Positions 30,328 to 41,070 of a stretch of DNA of 64,000 nucleotides are shown piece after piece. The notes below the pieces were generated by a model. The model was not told where the DNA came from. It was given only the letters and a program-made list of their open reading frames with translations, and made no database searches. Every line of letters starts with the position of its first letter. Position 1 is the stretch's first letter. Location: assembly GCF_035319885.1 (NCBI RefSeq), contig NZ_CP141285.1:1550001-1614000 (forward strand), written 5' to 3'. Source of the stretch: Altererythrobacter sp. H2. Lineage in GTDB: Bacteria; Pseudomonadota; Alphaproteobacteria; Sphingomonadales; Sphingomonadaceae. The translations under genes and the position numbers were made by a program.

Positions 30328-31475
30328 CCGGTTACCATTTCGCCCGGCACCAGCGCGTCGAGCAGGGCGTCCAGCAGGGGCATGCCATGCGGGGTCACGC
30401 CGATCCGGTCGCCTTCACGCCAGACGAGGCCGCTGCCAGCGTGGAGCCGGAACGCCGCCCAGTCCATGATCGCATCCTGCGGCCGGCCAAATCGCTGCGC
30501 CATAGCTGCTATATCGACCCCTTCAGCCAAGCGCAGCCCCATCAGCAGGGCCTCGACGATCTGCTCATTGCGCCCCAGGGCGCGCTCTTCCTGCACGCCG
30601 TGTCCGGCGCGGGCCACCGCATCGAGCCAGTTCTCCGGCTTGCGGTGACGCTGGGTCGCCATCCCGCCGCGCCGCCCGTGTGCCCCCGGGCCGATTCCGG
30701 CATAATCCTGGTAACGCCAGTAGGCGAGGTTGTGGCGGCTTTGCTCGCCGGATCGGGCGTGGTTGCTGATCTCGTAGGCCGGAAGGCCTGCGGCCACGGT
30801 GAGCTCGCGTGTCATCTCGAACAGGTCGGCAGCGGCCTCGTTGTCGAGCGGGATCAATCTGCCCAGCCGGACATCGGTTTCGAAGCGGGTGCCCGGCTCG
30901 ATGGTCAGTTGATAGAGCGACAGGTGCCCGGTGCCAAAAGCGAGGGCGCGGCTGAGCTGGTCCCCCCATTGGTCCGTGGTCTGGCCGGGCAGGGCATAGA
31001 TCAGGTCGAAGCTGACCCGGCGGAAATGCTGCTGCGCCACGGTCAGCGCGGCCATGCCTTCGTGTGCGTCGTGCAGTCGGCCAAGGAAGCGCAAGGCCTC
31101 GTCTTCCAGTGATTGCAGCCCGAGCGAAGCGCGGTTGACCCCTGCCGACGCGAGATCGGCATAGGCCGCAGCCTCCACGGACGACGGATTGCCCTCCAGC
31201 GTGATCTCGATATCGGGCGCGAAGCCCCACAGTTTCTCGGCTTCGCCCAGCAGCGCCTCGACCAGCGCCGGGGGCATCAGCGACGGCGTGCCGCCGCCGA
31301 AGAATATGCTTTCCAGCGGCGCTCCGCCCGCCAGGGCAGCTTCATGCCGCATGTCCGCCAGCAGGGCCCTGCGCCACAGGTCGTGATCCACACTCTCGCG
31401 GACATGGCTGTTGAAGTCGCAATAGGGGCACTTGCGGGCGCAGAACGGCCAGTGGATGTAGAGCGCGCGGGCCAT
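30324..31475 (-). CDS. hemW: HemW-like radical SAM heme chaperone
   Basis: 383 residues. Radical SAM cluster Cys12, Cys16 and Cys19 in FCARKCPYCDFNSH, the GGGTPSLM motif, and LGLQSLEDEALRFLGR, as in HemW. It was formerly annotated as oxygen-independent coproporphyrinogen oxidase; HemW delivers heme and lacks the extra Cys of HemN. ATG 31475 gives the normal start MARALYIHWPFC. It overlaps xerC and lies 28 bases after rdgB. Confidence 0.92.
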   Translation of the reverse strand: MARALYIHWPFCARKCPYCDFNSHVRESVDHDLWRRALLADMRHEAALAGGAPLESIFFGGGTPSLMPPALVEALLGEAEKLWGFAPDIEITLEGNPSSVEAAAYADLASAGVNRASLGLQSLEDEALRFLGRLHDAHEGMAALTVAQQHFRRVSFDLIYALPGQTTDQWGDQLSRALAFGTGHLSLYQLTIEPGTRFETDVRLGRLIPLDNEAAADLFEMTRELTVAAGLPAYEISNHARSGEQSRHNLAYWRYQDYAGIGPGAHGRRGGMATQRHRKPENWLDAVARAGHGVQEERALGRNEQIVEALLMGLRLAEGVDIAAMAQRFGRPQDAIMDWAAFRLHAGSGLVWREGDRIGVTPHGMPLLDALLDALVPGEMVTG

Positions 31476-31503
31476 GATGGCGTTCTAGCGCCCGAACTGC
31501 CTT

Positions 31504-32130
31504 TTAGCCAAACTGTTCGCTAACCAGCTTGGCGAAGGCATCGGCGCGGTGGCTGATCCGGTGCTTTTCGTCCGGGTCGATTTCGGCAAAGGTCTGCTCG
31601 CCGCCAGTCGGCACGAAAACCGGATCGTACCCGAAGCCCAGCTTGCCGCGCGGCGGCCAGGTAAGGGTGCCTTCGCAGCGGCCCTCGTAGACCGCGTGCT
31701 CGCCATCCGGCCAGGCAATCGCCAGCACGCAGTGGAAGGCGGCGCTCCGGCCTGTCTCCGGGCCGAGTTCCTGCAGCATCCCCTCGACCTTGCCCATCGC
31801 CATGTACCAGTCGCGCCCCGGTGCTCCCTCGAACCATTGGCGCTGCGCCCAGTCAGCGGTGTAAACCCCGGGCCGGCCGCCCAGTGCGTCGACTGACAGT
31901 CCGCTGTCGTCCGCCAGCGCAGCGAGACCCGACGCCTGCGCTGCCGCCTGCGCCTTGATCAGCGCATTCTGGACGAAGGTCGTGCCCGTTTCCGCAGGCT
32001 CCGGCAGGCCGAGCGATCCGGCACTGATGCATTTGACGCCGTACGGCTCCAGCAGCGCGGAAATCTCCTTGAGCTTCCCTGCGTTGTGCGTCGCAATGAC
32101 AAGCGTGCCGGAGCCGAGACGGCGGGTCAT
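31504..32130 (-). CDS. rdgB: dITP/XTP pyrophosphatase (RdgB/HAM1)
   Basis: 208 residues. Removes non-canonical purine nucleotides (dITP, XTP) from the pool. Family motifs: [41 protein letters not shown] and the ending [12 protein letters not shown]. Start ATG 32130 overlaps the rph stop (ATGA), which fits the usual rph-rdgB order. The frame upstream lies within rph and is not used. Confidence 0.95.
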   Translation of the reverse strand: MTRRLGSGTLVIATHNAGKLKEISALLEPYGVKCISAGSLGLPEPAETGTTFVQNALIKAQAAAQASGLAALADDSGLSVDALGGRPGVYTADWAQRQWFEGAPGRDWYMAMGKVEGMLQELGPETGRSAAFHCVLAIAWPDGEHAVYEGRCEGTLTWPPRGKLGFGYDPVFVPTGGEQTFAEIDPDEKHRISHRADAFAKLVSEQFG

Positions 32131-32843
32131 TTGCGCACGGCATCCAGCTGCGCGGTGAAGATCCGGTCGCATCCGATCCGGGCGAGGCGGAGCAGGCGCA
32201 GCAGGCCCTCTTCGTCATATGTCTCGCCCTCGGCAGTCGCCTGAACCTCGGCAATCTTACCGCCCGAAATCAGCACGAAGTTTGCATCGGCATCGGCGCC
32301 CGAGTCCTCGATATAGTCGAGGTCGAGCACCGGGGTGCCCTTGTGGATGCCGCAGCTGATCGCAGCAACTTGCGCGGCAATCGGGTCTGCAGCCAGATCG
32401 CCTGCGGCAATCATCTTGTCGGTCGCCAGCTTGAGCGCCACCCATGCGCCGGAAATGGCCGCCGTCCGCGTGCCGCCATCGGCCTGCAGGACGTCACAAT
32501 CGAGCGTGATCTGCCGCTCCCCCAGTTTGCGCAGGTCAACCACCGCGCGCAAGGACCGCCCGATCAGGCGCTGGATTTCCTGTGTCCGCCCGCTCTGCTT
32601 GCCCTTGGCCGCTTCGCGCTGTCCGCGCGTGTGGGTGGCGCGGGGCAGCATCGAGTATTCCGCCGTGACCCAGCCTTCGCCCTTGCCGCGCAGCCATGGC
32701 GGGGTCCGCTCTTCGACACTGGCGGTGCACAGCACGCGCGTATCGCCGAAGCTGACCAGGCAGGAGCCTTCGGCATGGCGGGTAAAGCCCGTTTCGATGG
32801 TAATGGCGCGCATTTCGTCAGGCGCACGGCCGGAAGGTCGCAT
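32127..32843 (-). CDS. rph: ribonuclease PH
   Basis: Phosphorolytic 3' exoribonuclease that trims tRNA precursors. 238 residues. Phosphate-site and core motifs: [33 protein letters not shown], and [20 protein letters not shown]. First gene of the rph-rdgB-hemW-xerC minus-strand run, divergent from hrcA. Confidence 0.96.
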   Translation of the reverse strand: MRPSGRAPDEMRAITIETGFTRHAEGSCLVSFGDTRVLCTASVEERTPPWLRGKGEGWVTAEYSMLPRATHTRGQREAAKGKQSGRTQEIQRLIGRSLRAVVDLRKLGERQITLDCDVLQADGGTRTAAISGAWVALKLATDKMIAAGDLAADPIAAQVAAISCGIHKGTPVLDLDYIEDSGADADANFVLISGGKIAEVQATAEGETYDEEGLLRLLRLARIGCDRIFTAQLDAVRK

Positions 32844-32894
32844 GGGTTTTCCTGTCTGTCAGATTCGAATCGGCCCGCGTTAGGCGCTTGCCCC

Positions 32895-32922
32895 TTGAGG
32901 CTGCAAGGGTAGTGGCTACAAA
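32895..32922 (+). promoter_or_regulatory. candidate promoter of hrcA, possibly leaderless
   Basis: TTGAGG (32895-32900), 16 bases, TACAAA (32917-32922). The hrcA ATG is at 32929, so a transcript from this promoter would start at or next to the start codon. No clear ribosome-binding site precedes the ATG. No CIRCE inverted repeat is seen. Confidence 0.4.
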
Positions 32923-32928
32923 AGACTT

Positions 32929-33987
32929 ATGGCATCCCCACCGCTCACTGACCTGACTGACCGCGCGCGGGAGATTTTCCGCCTGGTGGTGGAGGGCTAT
33001 CTCGACAGCGGCCAGCCGGTCGGCTCGAAGACACTGGCGGGGCCAAGGGCAGATGGCGGGGGCCGTCTGAACCTTTCGCCGGCCTCGATCCGCTCGGTGC
33101 TGGCAGAGCTGGAAGTGCTCGGCCTGCTGGCTGCGCCGCACACCAGTGCCGGGCGAATGCCGACCGAAACCGGCCTGCGGCTGTTTGTTGACGGGATGAT
33201 GCAGGTGGCCGAGCCCACGGCGAGCGAGAGGGAGGCGATTGAGAAGCGGCTCGGCGCGCCCGGCCCGATCGAGGCGGCGCTGGAGACGACCAGCGCGCTT
33301 CTGTCCGACCTTTCGGGGGCGGCAGGAATGGTGATGGTGCCGACGCGCGAGCCGCGCCTTGCCCAGCTATCACTTGTCAGCCTTGGGCAGAACCGGGCGC
33401 TTGCCGTGCTCGTGGGTGAGGACGGCGGCATCGAGAACCGGGTGGTCGATCTGGCAGTTGCGGCCACTGCGTCCCAGTTGGAGCAGGCGAGCAACTACAT
33501 CACGGCGCGCCTGGCGGGGCGCACGCTGGCCGAAGCATCGGCGGCGATGCGGAGGGAACTTGCCTCAGGCCAGTCGCAGCTCGATTCGGCCAGCCGCGCG
33601 CTGGTGGAGCGCGGCCTCGCAGTATGGAGCGAGGACGCGGCCCGCCGCCCGGTGCTGATCGTGCGGGGGGCATCCAACCTGCTCGACGAGGCCGCGCTGC
33701 AGGACATCGAGCGGGTCCGGCAACTGCTCGACGATCTCGAAAGCAAGCAGTCGGTCGCCGAACTGCTCGACAGCGCGCGCGAGGCCGAAGCCACGCGCAT
33801 TTTCATCGGCAGCGAGAACCGCCTGTTCGCGCTCAGCGGGTCGTCGGTGATCGCCTCGCCCTATCGTGATCGGGAAGGGCGGGTGGTCGGAGTACTGGGG
33901 GTGATCGGGCCTACCCGATTGAATTACGCGCGCGTCGTCCCCATGGTGGATTTCACCGCCCGATCGCTGGGCAAACTCATCGGATAG
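32929..33987 (+). CDS. hrcA: heat-inducible transcription repressor HrcA
   Basis: Binds CIRCE operators, typically at groESL, and represses until heat stress. 352 residues. N-terminal winged helix: AREIFRLVVEGYLDSGQPVGSKTL and LSPASIRSVLAELEVLGLLAAPHTSAGRMPT (read in parts). The later GAF-like domain ends YARVVPMVDFTARSLG. First gene of hrcA-grpE, divergent from rph. Confidence 0.95.
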   Translation: MASPPLTDLTDRAREIFRLVVEGYLDSGQPVGSKTLAGPRADGGGRLNLSPASIRSVLAELEVLGLLAAPHTSAGRMPTETGLRLFVDGMMQVAEPTASEREAIEKRLGAPGPIEAALETTSALLSDLSGAAGMVMVPTREPRLAQLSLVSLGQNRALAVLVGEDGGIENRVVDLAVAATASQLEQASNYITARLAGRTLAEASAAMRRELASGQSQLDSASRALVERGLAVWSEDAARRPVLIVRGASNLLDEAALQDIERVRQLLDDLESKQSVAELLDSAREAEATRIFIGSENRLFALSGSSVIASPYRDREGRVVGVLGVIGPTRLNYARVVPMVDFTARSLGKLIG

Positions 33988-34000
33988 ATACGAAAAGACC

Positions 34001-34585
34001 ATGACTGAAGACGACAAGCGGCCGCAAGACGACGCCGCGCAAAAGGAACTCGAAGGCGTGCCCGAACATATGCTGGATCAGGGCGACGACGAATCAGGCG
34101 AAAGCTCCGGTCTGGCTGAGGCATTGGCAGCCCTGCGCGCCGATCTGGATGCGGCCAAGCAGGACGTGCTCTATGCCCGGGCCGAAACGCAGAACGTGCG
34201 CCGCCGGATGGAGAAGGATATTGCCGACGCGCGCACTTATGCCGCCACCGGCTTTGCCCGCGACATCCTGTCGGTATCCGACAACCTGGCCCGCGCACTC
34301 GATGCCCTGCCCACCGACACGCGCGAGGACGACAAGCTGAAAGGCTTCGTGATCGGGATCGAGGCAACCCAGCGCGAGCTGGACAAGATCTTCGGCCAGC
34401 ACGGGGTTACCCGGATCGCCTCGGTTGGCTTGCCGCTCGACCCGAACCAGCACCAGGCCATGCTGGAGGTTCCCAGCAACGATCACGAGCCCGGCACGGT
34501 GGTGCAGGAAATGCAGGCTGGCTACATGATCCGGGACCGCCTGCTGCGCCCGGCCATGGTCGCTGTGGCAAAGAAGCCCGACTGA
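34001..34585 (+). CDS. grpE: nucleotide exchange factor GrpE
   Basis: 194 residues. Releases ADP from DnaK. The long N-terminal coiled coil (LAEALAALRADLDAAKQDVL) and the beta domain with GVTRIASVGLPLDPNQHQAM and EPGTVVQEMQAGYMIRDRLLRPAMVAV are typical. 13 bases after hrcA. Confidence 0.96.
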   Translation: MTEDDKRPQDDAAQKELEGVPEHMLDQGDDESGESSGLAEALAALRADLDAAKQDVLYARAETQNVRRRMEKDIADARTYAATGFARDILSVSDNLARALDALPTDTREDDKLKGFVIGIEATQRELDKIFGQHGVTRIASVGLPLDPNQHQAMLEVPSNDHEPGTVVQEMQAGYMIRDRLLRPAMVAVAKKPD

Positions 34586-34614
34586 TTACACACAGAAAAG
34601 CTGGGGGGCGGGCT

Positions 34615-36369
34615 ATGAGGGCCGGATGGAGCATGATTGCGGCGGCTGCCCTTCTGGCTGCGGGCACGCCCCTGCAAGCCCAGGAAAGCCCTGACGCCCG
34701 CCTTTCAGCGCTGGCGGATGCTTACCACACCTACCGCATAGAGCAGTCGGGTCGGATCGAGCAGCCCGATGGCAGTACCGAGGCGGGTGAGCGGCTGTGG
34801 TCGGTGACGCCGGAGGCGCACGTGGCCCGGGCCGAACAGGCGAGGGCGTGGCTGGCGGAGCTCGATAGCATCAACCCCGATGCCTTGACGGCAGCGGCAC
34901 GGATCGACGCGGCCGTGCTGCGCCACCTGCTGGAGACCGAGATCGGCGACGCGCAGTTTCGCGAATGGGAAATGCCGTTCGACAGCGACAACAATTTCTG
35001 GAGCTATCTCGCACAGCCCTTCCCGCTCCAGTCGGTGGAGGATTACCGCCGCTACATTGCCAGGATGCGGGATATTCCGCGCTACTTCGAGGAGCAGAAA
35101 GCCAATGCTCGGGCTGGGCTCGCGCGGGGTTTCAGTGTGCCACGGGTGACCCTGGAGGGGCGCGAGCGGTCGATCGCCTCCTACGTGGTCGACGATCCCA
35201 AGAAGAGCCGGTTCTGGGCCGCGTTTTCGACCATGGCGCCAATGCCCATTCCCACTGGCGAGGGTGTCGCGCTTCAAATTGAGGCGCGGGAGGTCATCGA
35301 GCAGGAGGTCATACCAGCTTACCGCGACCTGCTCGACTTTTTCCGCAACGAATATGTGCCGCAGACCCGCGAGACGCTTGGCGCAAGCGAGTTTCCGGAT
35401 GGCGCGGCCTATTACCGGCAGCAGATCAGGGAATACACCACGCTCGACCTGACCGCCGAGCAGATCCACCAGATCGGGCTCGACGAAGTCGCCCGGATCA
35501 CCGCGGAAATGGAGCAGGTCAAGGCGCAGGCCGGGTTCACCGGCACTTTGCCCGAATTCGTGCAATTCCTGCGCACCGACCCGCAGTTCGTCGCGCGTAC
35601 CCCGGATGAGCTGATGGGGGTGTCGTCCTACGTCGCCAAGCGGGTGGACGGGCGGCTGAAGGATTACTTCGGCTTCCTGCCGCGCTACCGGTTTGCGATC
35701 CGCGAGGTCGATCCGGCCATCGCCCCGTTCTACACCGCGGGCAGGGGCGGGCTCGAGTACTGCCAGATGAACACCTACGACCTGGCTTCGCGCCCGCTCT
35801 ACAACATTCCGGCGCTGACCCTGCACGAATGCGCGCCGGGGCACAGCTTCCAGGCCGCGATCGCGCTGGAGCAGCCCGAGGTGCCGCGGTTCCGGCGGCA
35901 GGTCTATTTCTCCGGCTTCGGCGAGGGCTGGGGGCTCTACACCGAATACCTGGGTGAAGAGATGGGCATCTATCGCACCCCCTACGAGCGCTTCGGCAAA
36001 CTCAGCTACGAGATGTGGCGCGCGGTCCGGCTGGTGATCGACACCGGCATCCACCACTACGGCTGGAGCCGCGAGCAGGCGATGGAGTACCTTGCCAGCC
36101 GCACCGCACTGTCCCGGCACGAAGTGGGCACCGAGGTTGACCGTTATATCAGCTGGCCGGGGCAGGCGCTGGCCTACAAGCTGGGCGAAATGACCATTCG
36201 CCGGGTTCGTGCCAAGGCGGAGGAGTCGCTCGGGCCGAAGTTCGACATCCGCAAGTTCCACGATGTCGTGCTCTCGCTTGGCTCGGTCCCGCTTCCGGTG
36301 CTGGAGGAGCGGATCGATGCCTTCATTGCGGATGGCGGGCAGGGCTTGCCGGGTGTCAATTACGACTGA
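34615..36369 (+). CDS. DUF885 family zinc-peptidase-like exported protein
   Basis: 584 residues. Signal peptide with TPLQAQ end (residue about 22). DUF885 proteins share a peptidase-like fold; here LHECAPGHSFQ gives the HExxPGH-type motif (HECAPGH), and GEGWGLYTEYLGEEMG supplies a further Glu. The YFSGFGEGWG, YEMWRAVRLVIDTGIHH and WPGQALAYKLGEM blocks match the family. Substrate unknown. It follows grpE by 29 bases but need not share its regulation. Confidence 0.85.
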   Translation: MRAGWSMIAAAALLAAGTPLQAQESPDARLSALADAYHTYRIEQSGRIEQPDGSTEAGERLWSVTPEAHVARAEQARAWLAELDSINPDALTAAARIDAAVLRHLLETEIGDAQFREWEMPFDSDNNFWSYLAQPFPLQSVEDYRRYIARMRDIPRYFEEQKANARAGLARGFSVPRVTLEGRERSIASYVVDDPKKSRFWAAFSTMAPMPIPTGEGVALQIEAREVIEQEVIPAYRDLLDFFRNEYVPQTRETLGASEFPDGAAYYRQQIREYTTLDLTAEQIHQIGLDEVARITAEMEQVKAQAGFTGTLPEFVQFLRTDPQFVARTPDELMGVSSYVAKRVDGRLKDYFGFLPRYRFAIREVDPAIAPFYTAGRGGLEYCQMNTYDLASRPLYNIPALTLHECAPGHSFQAAIALEQPEVPRFRRQVYFSGFGEGWGLYTEYLGEEMGIYRTPYERFGKLSYEMWRAVRLVIDTGIHHYGWSREQAMEYLASRTALSRHEVGTEVDRYISWPGQALAYKLGEMTIRRVRAKAEESLGPKFDIRKFHDVVLSLGSVPLPVLEERIDAFIADGGQGLPGVNYD

Positions 36370-36433
36370 CCCCGGAACGCGCAGGCCTGTTCAACCGTAT
36401 CCGTCCCGACAGGGTAGCAAACGGAGACGTTCA

Positions 36434-36727
36434 ATGACAGGCAAGTTCATGCTGGCCCCTGCGCTGGCCATTTCAACGATGGGTCTTGGCGGGTGCGCCG
36501 AGAACTACGCCGTGGAAGGCGGCGCCGCCGGTGCGGCCGCCGGGGCGGGCCTTGCGGCCATCCTGGGTGAAGACATCAAGACCTATGCGCTCGCCGGCGC
36601 GGCGATTGGCGGTGTGGTCGGCTACGCTACCGACAAGAATGATCGGTGCGACGGATATTACGGCGATGGCCGTTATGTTGACGATGATTGCCGGAACGTT
36701 GACCGGTATAGCCGCTACTGGCCGTAA
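36434..36727 (+). CDS. glycine-zipper lipoprotein
   Basis: 97 residues. Lipoprotein signal with lipobox LGGC (Cys21), followed by a Gly/Ala-rich glycine-zipper stretch ([17 protein letters not shown] and AGAAIGGVVGYATD) and a short Tyr/Asp-rich tail. Such proteins sit in the outer membrane or periplasmic face; role unknown. Start ATG 36434 is taken because the signal begins there; the longer upstream frame overlaps the DUF885 gene. Confidence 0.7.
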   Translation: MTGKFMLAPALAISTMGLGGCAENYAVEGGAAGAAAGAGLAAILGEDIKTYALAGAAIGGVVGYATDKNDRCDGYYGDGRYVDDDCRNVDRYSRYWP

Positions 36728-36730
36728 AGC

Positions 36731-37231
36731 TCACCCGGTGGCTCCCGGAAAACGCACCAGCAGGTCATAGGCTGCCTTGTCCGCCACCCCGGCGATCCTG
36801 ATCCCCCGCCGAAGCAGGAAGGCATGGCGGACGATCTCCGCCTGTTGTTCGATGCCGTATTGCTCGAGCGCCCAGCCTGGCTTGAGGCTGTAGTCATAGC
36901 GTTCCCACGGCAGGCGATTGAGGATCAGCCACCAGCTGCCGAATGTCTGCACCTGCCAGACGTGCACCATTTCGTGGATGAAGTGCCCTTGCAGCTGCAG
37001 CGGCGCGGCGGAGAAATCGTCGCAATAGTTGTGAGAGCGGGGATGGAAATGCAGGTGTCCGCGCGGGGCCATGGTCACCCGCTGCGGCTGGAACGCAAAC
37101 CACTTGTGCCGCCGGATCGTCACCGGGGCATAATCGATGGCGCTTCCGAACACGCTCCGGGCCAGCGCGATCTCACCTGCCGTGAGCGGACGAGAGCCGC
37201 CGACCGGGCACGAATGCGCGCCTTGTGTCAC
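36731..37231 (-). CDS. vgr-related protein with a zincin-type HExxH motif
   Basis: 166 residues from a GTG at 37231. FIHEMVHVWQVQ gives His86-Glu-Met-Val-His90, an HExxH motif typical of zinc metalloproteases, within a small domain otherwise marked HFHPRSHNYCDDF and RLPWERYDYSL. I recall similar proteins annotated as vgr-related in sphingomonads; a link to type VI secretion is not supported here, as no T6SS gene is present. Its 3' end is 3 bases from the lipoprotein gene on the other strand. Confidence 0.65.
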   Translation of the reverse strand: MTQGAHSCPVGGSRPLTAGEIALARSVFGSAIDYAPVTIRRHKWFAFQPQRVTMAPRGHLHFHPRSHNYCDDFSAAPLQLQGHFIHEMVHVWQVQTFGSWWLILNRLPWERYDYSLKPGWALEQYGIEQQAEIVRHAFLLRRGIRIAGVADKAAYDLLVRFPGATG

Positions 37232-37245
37232 CGCGCCGGATATGA

Positions 37246-37728
37246 TCAGCGCTCGCTACCGGCAGCCTTGATTTCGGCCGGGAAAGTCATCGTGCCGCCG
37301 CCCGATACGGTCAGCGTGACATTGGCTGTCCCGCCCTCGGCCAGATCGGGGGAGATGTTCATCGCCATGACGTGCTTGCCGCCCGGTTCGAACGAGTGCC
37401 GGTCACCCTGCTTGATCGGCAGGCGAAGCATTTCCTGCATCTGCATCTTGCCGTCCCATTCCGCATATTCGTGGAATTCAGCCTTTTCAGCGCCTTCGAC
37501 TGCGACCGAGCTGAGTGCCAGCCCGCGGGTTCCGTCATAGGCGACGTCAAAATAGACTGCGGCAGGGTTGCCCGAGACGGCTGGCAGGACAAGGCGCGCG
37601 TTGGTGACGCTGAGGCCGGGAACGCCTTCGACCGCTTCGGCCGGGGCTTCATCCGCCTGCTCACCGCACGCGCCGAGACCGGTAACGCCCAGCAGCAGGA
37701 AACCTGCCCAAATAACCGATGCTTTCAC
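37246..37728 (-). CDS. PCu(A)C-type copper chaperone lipoprotein
   Basis: 160 residues. Start chosen at GTG 37728 because AGAAGGAG lies 8 bases before it and the signal then begins normally; ATG 37755 is a longer alternative. Lipobox LGAC gives Cys21. The periplasmic domain carries the copper ligands of the PCu(A)C family: FHEYAEWDGKMQMQEM and EPGGKHVMAMNI. Such proteins pass Cu(I) to cytochrome c oxidase. No oxidase gene is nearby. Confidence 0.85.
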   Translation of the reverse strand: MKASVIWAGFLLLGVTGLGACGEQADEAPAEAVEGVPGLSVTNARLVLPAVSGNPAAVYFDVAYDGTRGLALSSVAVEGAEKAEFHEYAEWDGKMQMQEMLRLPIKQGDRHSFEPGGKHVMAMNISPDLAEGGTANVTLTVSGGGTMTFPAEIKAAGSER

Positions 37729-37776
37729 GACCTGCTCTCCTTCTCGGGTTTCCATTTCCCTAGCGGCAGCCGTTCC

Positions 37777-37804
37777 CTTGTTCCACCGGATTCCACACCT
37801 ATAT
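37777..37804 (+). promoter_or_regulatory. candidate heat-shock (sigma32) promoter of dnaK
   Basis: CTTGTT (37777-37782), 15 bases, CCTATAT (37798-37804). Close to the alphaproteobacterial sigma32 pattern CTTGAA / CCCATAT. It leaves an untranslated leader of about 85 bases before dnaK. No CIRCE element is seen in that leader. Confidence 0.55.
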
Positions 37805-37895
37805 CGCCGTCATCAAACGAGCTGCCGATCCGGCCTGCCTCTTGCAGGAGGTCGCACCGGGCAGTGTCCAATCAACTCAAGTGAGTGGGGAAATA

Positions 37896-39818
<1,923 letters not shown>

Positions 39819-39846
39819 GGCTCTTCGGATTGAAACTTCTGCTGTC

Positions 39847-39925
39847 ATTCCCGTGCAGGCGGGAATCCATGGGCATCGTCCTGCGGGGCGGTGAACAACC
39901 CCTGGACCCCCGCGCCCGCGGGGGT
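39847..39925. repeat. composite palindromic repeat between dnaK and dnaJ
   Basis: First unit ATTCCCGT-GCAG-GCGGGAAT (39847-39866, one mismatch), second ACCCCCGC-GCCC-GCGGGGGT (39906-39925, perfect). Both look like short sphingomonad-type REP elements; the first shares its GCAG loop and GCGGG arm with the units inside pdhC. May form transcript hairpins that uncouple dnaK and dnaJ. Confidence 0.6.
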
Positions 39926-39951
39926 GGCAGCCGGAAGTAGGGGATACCGCA

Positions 39952-41070
39952 ATGTCTTCGGTCGAAACCGATTTCTACGAACTGCTCGAGGTGAGCCGGG
40001 ATGCGGATGATCGCACGATCAAGTCCGCCTACCGCCGCCTGGCGATGCAGTTTCACCCGGACCGTAATCCCGGCTGCGCCGACTCGGAGGCGAAGTTCAA
40101 GGCCATCAGTTCGGCCTATGATTGCCTGAAGGACCCGCAGAAGCGTGCCGCCTATGACCGGTTTGGCCATGCCGCTTTCCAGAACGGCGGCCCCGGCGGC
40201 GGCCATCATGGCGGCGACTTCAGCGACCTGGGCGATATTTTCGAAACCATTTTCGGCAGTGCATTCGGCGGTGGGGGCCGGGCCCAGCCGCGCCGCGGTG
40301 CGGACTTGCGCTACGACATGGAAGTGACGCTGGAAGAGGCGTTTCACGGCAAGTCGAGCGAGATCGAGATCGAAGTCTCGCAATCCTGCGACACCTGCCA
40401 GGGTTCCGGCGCGACACCGGGCACCAGCACGCGGGGCTGCAAGCTGTGCAACGGTTACGGCAAGGTCCGGGCCAAGCAGGGCTTCTTCGTGGTCGAACGC
40501 CCATGCCCCAATTGCCACGGCCGCGGCGAAGTGCTCGAGAGCCCGTGCCGCGATTGCGGCGGGGAAGGGCGGGTCGACAAGCCGCAGGGGCTGAAGGTCG
40601 ACATTCCGCCGGGCGTCGATACCGGTACGCGGATCCGCCTGTCGGGCAAGGGCGAGGCCGGGCCGCGCGGGGCGCCGCCGGGCGATCTGTACATCTTCAT
40701 CCATGTGCAGGCGCACGGCGTGTTCCAGCGCGAGGGGACGACGCTGGCAACACGGGTTCCGATCAGTTTCACCACGGCTGCACTGGGCGGCTGCGTTACC
40801 ATTCCCGACCTGTCTGGTGAGACCAACACCATCGATATTCCGGCCGGCATCCAGTCCGGCAAGCAGTTGCGCCAGCGGGGTGCCGGTATGCCGGTGCTGC
40901 AAGGGCGCGGGCGGGGTGATCTCGTGGTCGAAATCCAGGTCGAAACGCCGACCAAGCTGACCAAGGCGCAGCGCGAAATTCTCGAACAGTTCCGGGAAAC
41001 CGAAACGGGTGATGAATGCCCCGAAAGCCGCGGCTTCTTTGACCGGATCAAGAACGCTTTCGGAACCTAG
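39952..41070 (+). CDS. dnaJ: chaperone DnaJ (Hsp40)
   Basis: 372 residues. J domain with the HPD motif in QFHPDRNPG and the Gly-rich GGPGGGHHGG linker. The zinc domain has four repeats: CDTCQGSG, CKLCNGYG, CPNCHGRG and CRDCGGEG. The C-terminal substrate domain follows. 133 bases after dnaK with REP elements between; its stop codon overlaps that of the convergent patatin gene (CCTAGG). Confidence 0.97.
   Translation: MSSVETDFYELLEVSRDADDRTIKSAYRRLAMQFHPDRNPGCADSEAKFKAISSAYDCLKDPQKRAAYDRFGHAAFQNGGPGGGHHGGDFSDLGDIFETIFGSAFGGGGRAQPRRGADLRYDMEVTLEEAFHGKSSEIEIEVSQSCDTCQGSGATPGTSTRGCKLCNGYGKVRAKQGFFVVERPCPNCHGRGEVLESPCRDCGGEGRVDKPQGLKVDIPPGVDTGTRIRLSGKGEAGPRGAPPGDLYIFIHVQAHGVFQREGTTLATRVPISFTTAALGGCVTIPDLSGETNTIDIPAGIQSGKQLRQRGAGMPVLQGRGRGDLVVEIQVETPTKLTKAQREILEQFRETETGDECPESRGFFDRIKNAFGT

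Noticed and set aside
37805-37895. CIRCE operator in the dnaK leader
   Set aside because: No TTAGCACTC-N9-GAGTGCTAA-like repeat found; in alphaproteobacteria CIRCE is usually at groESL.
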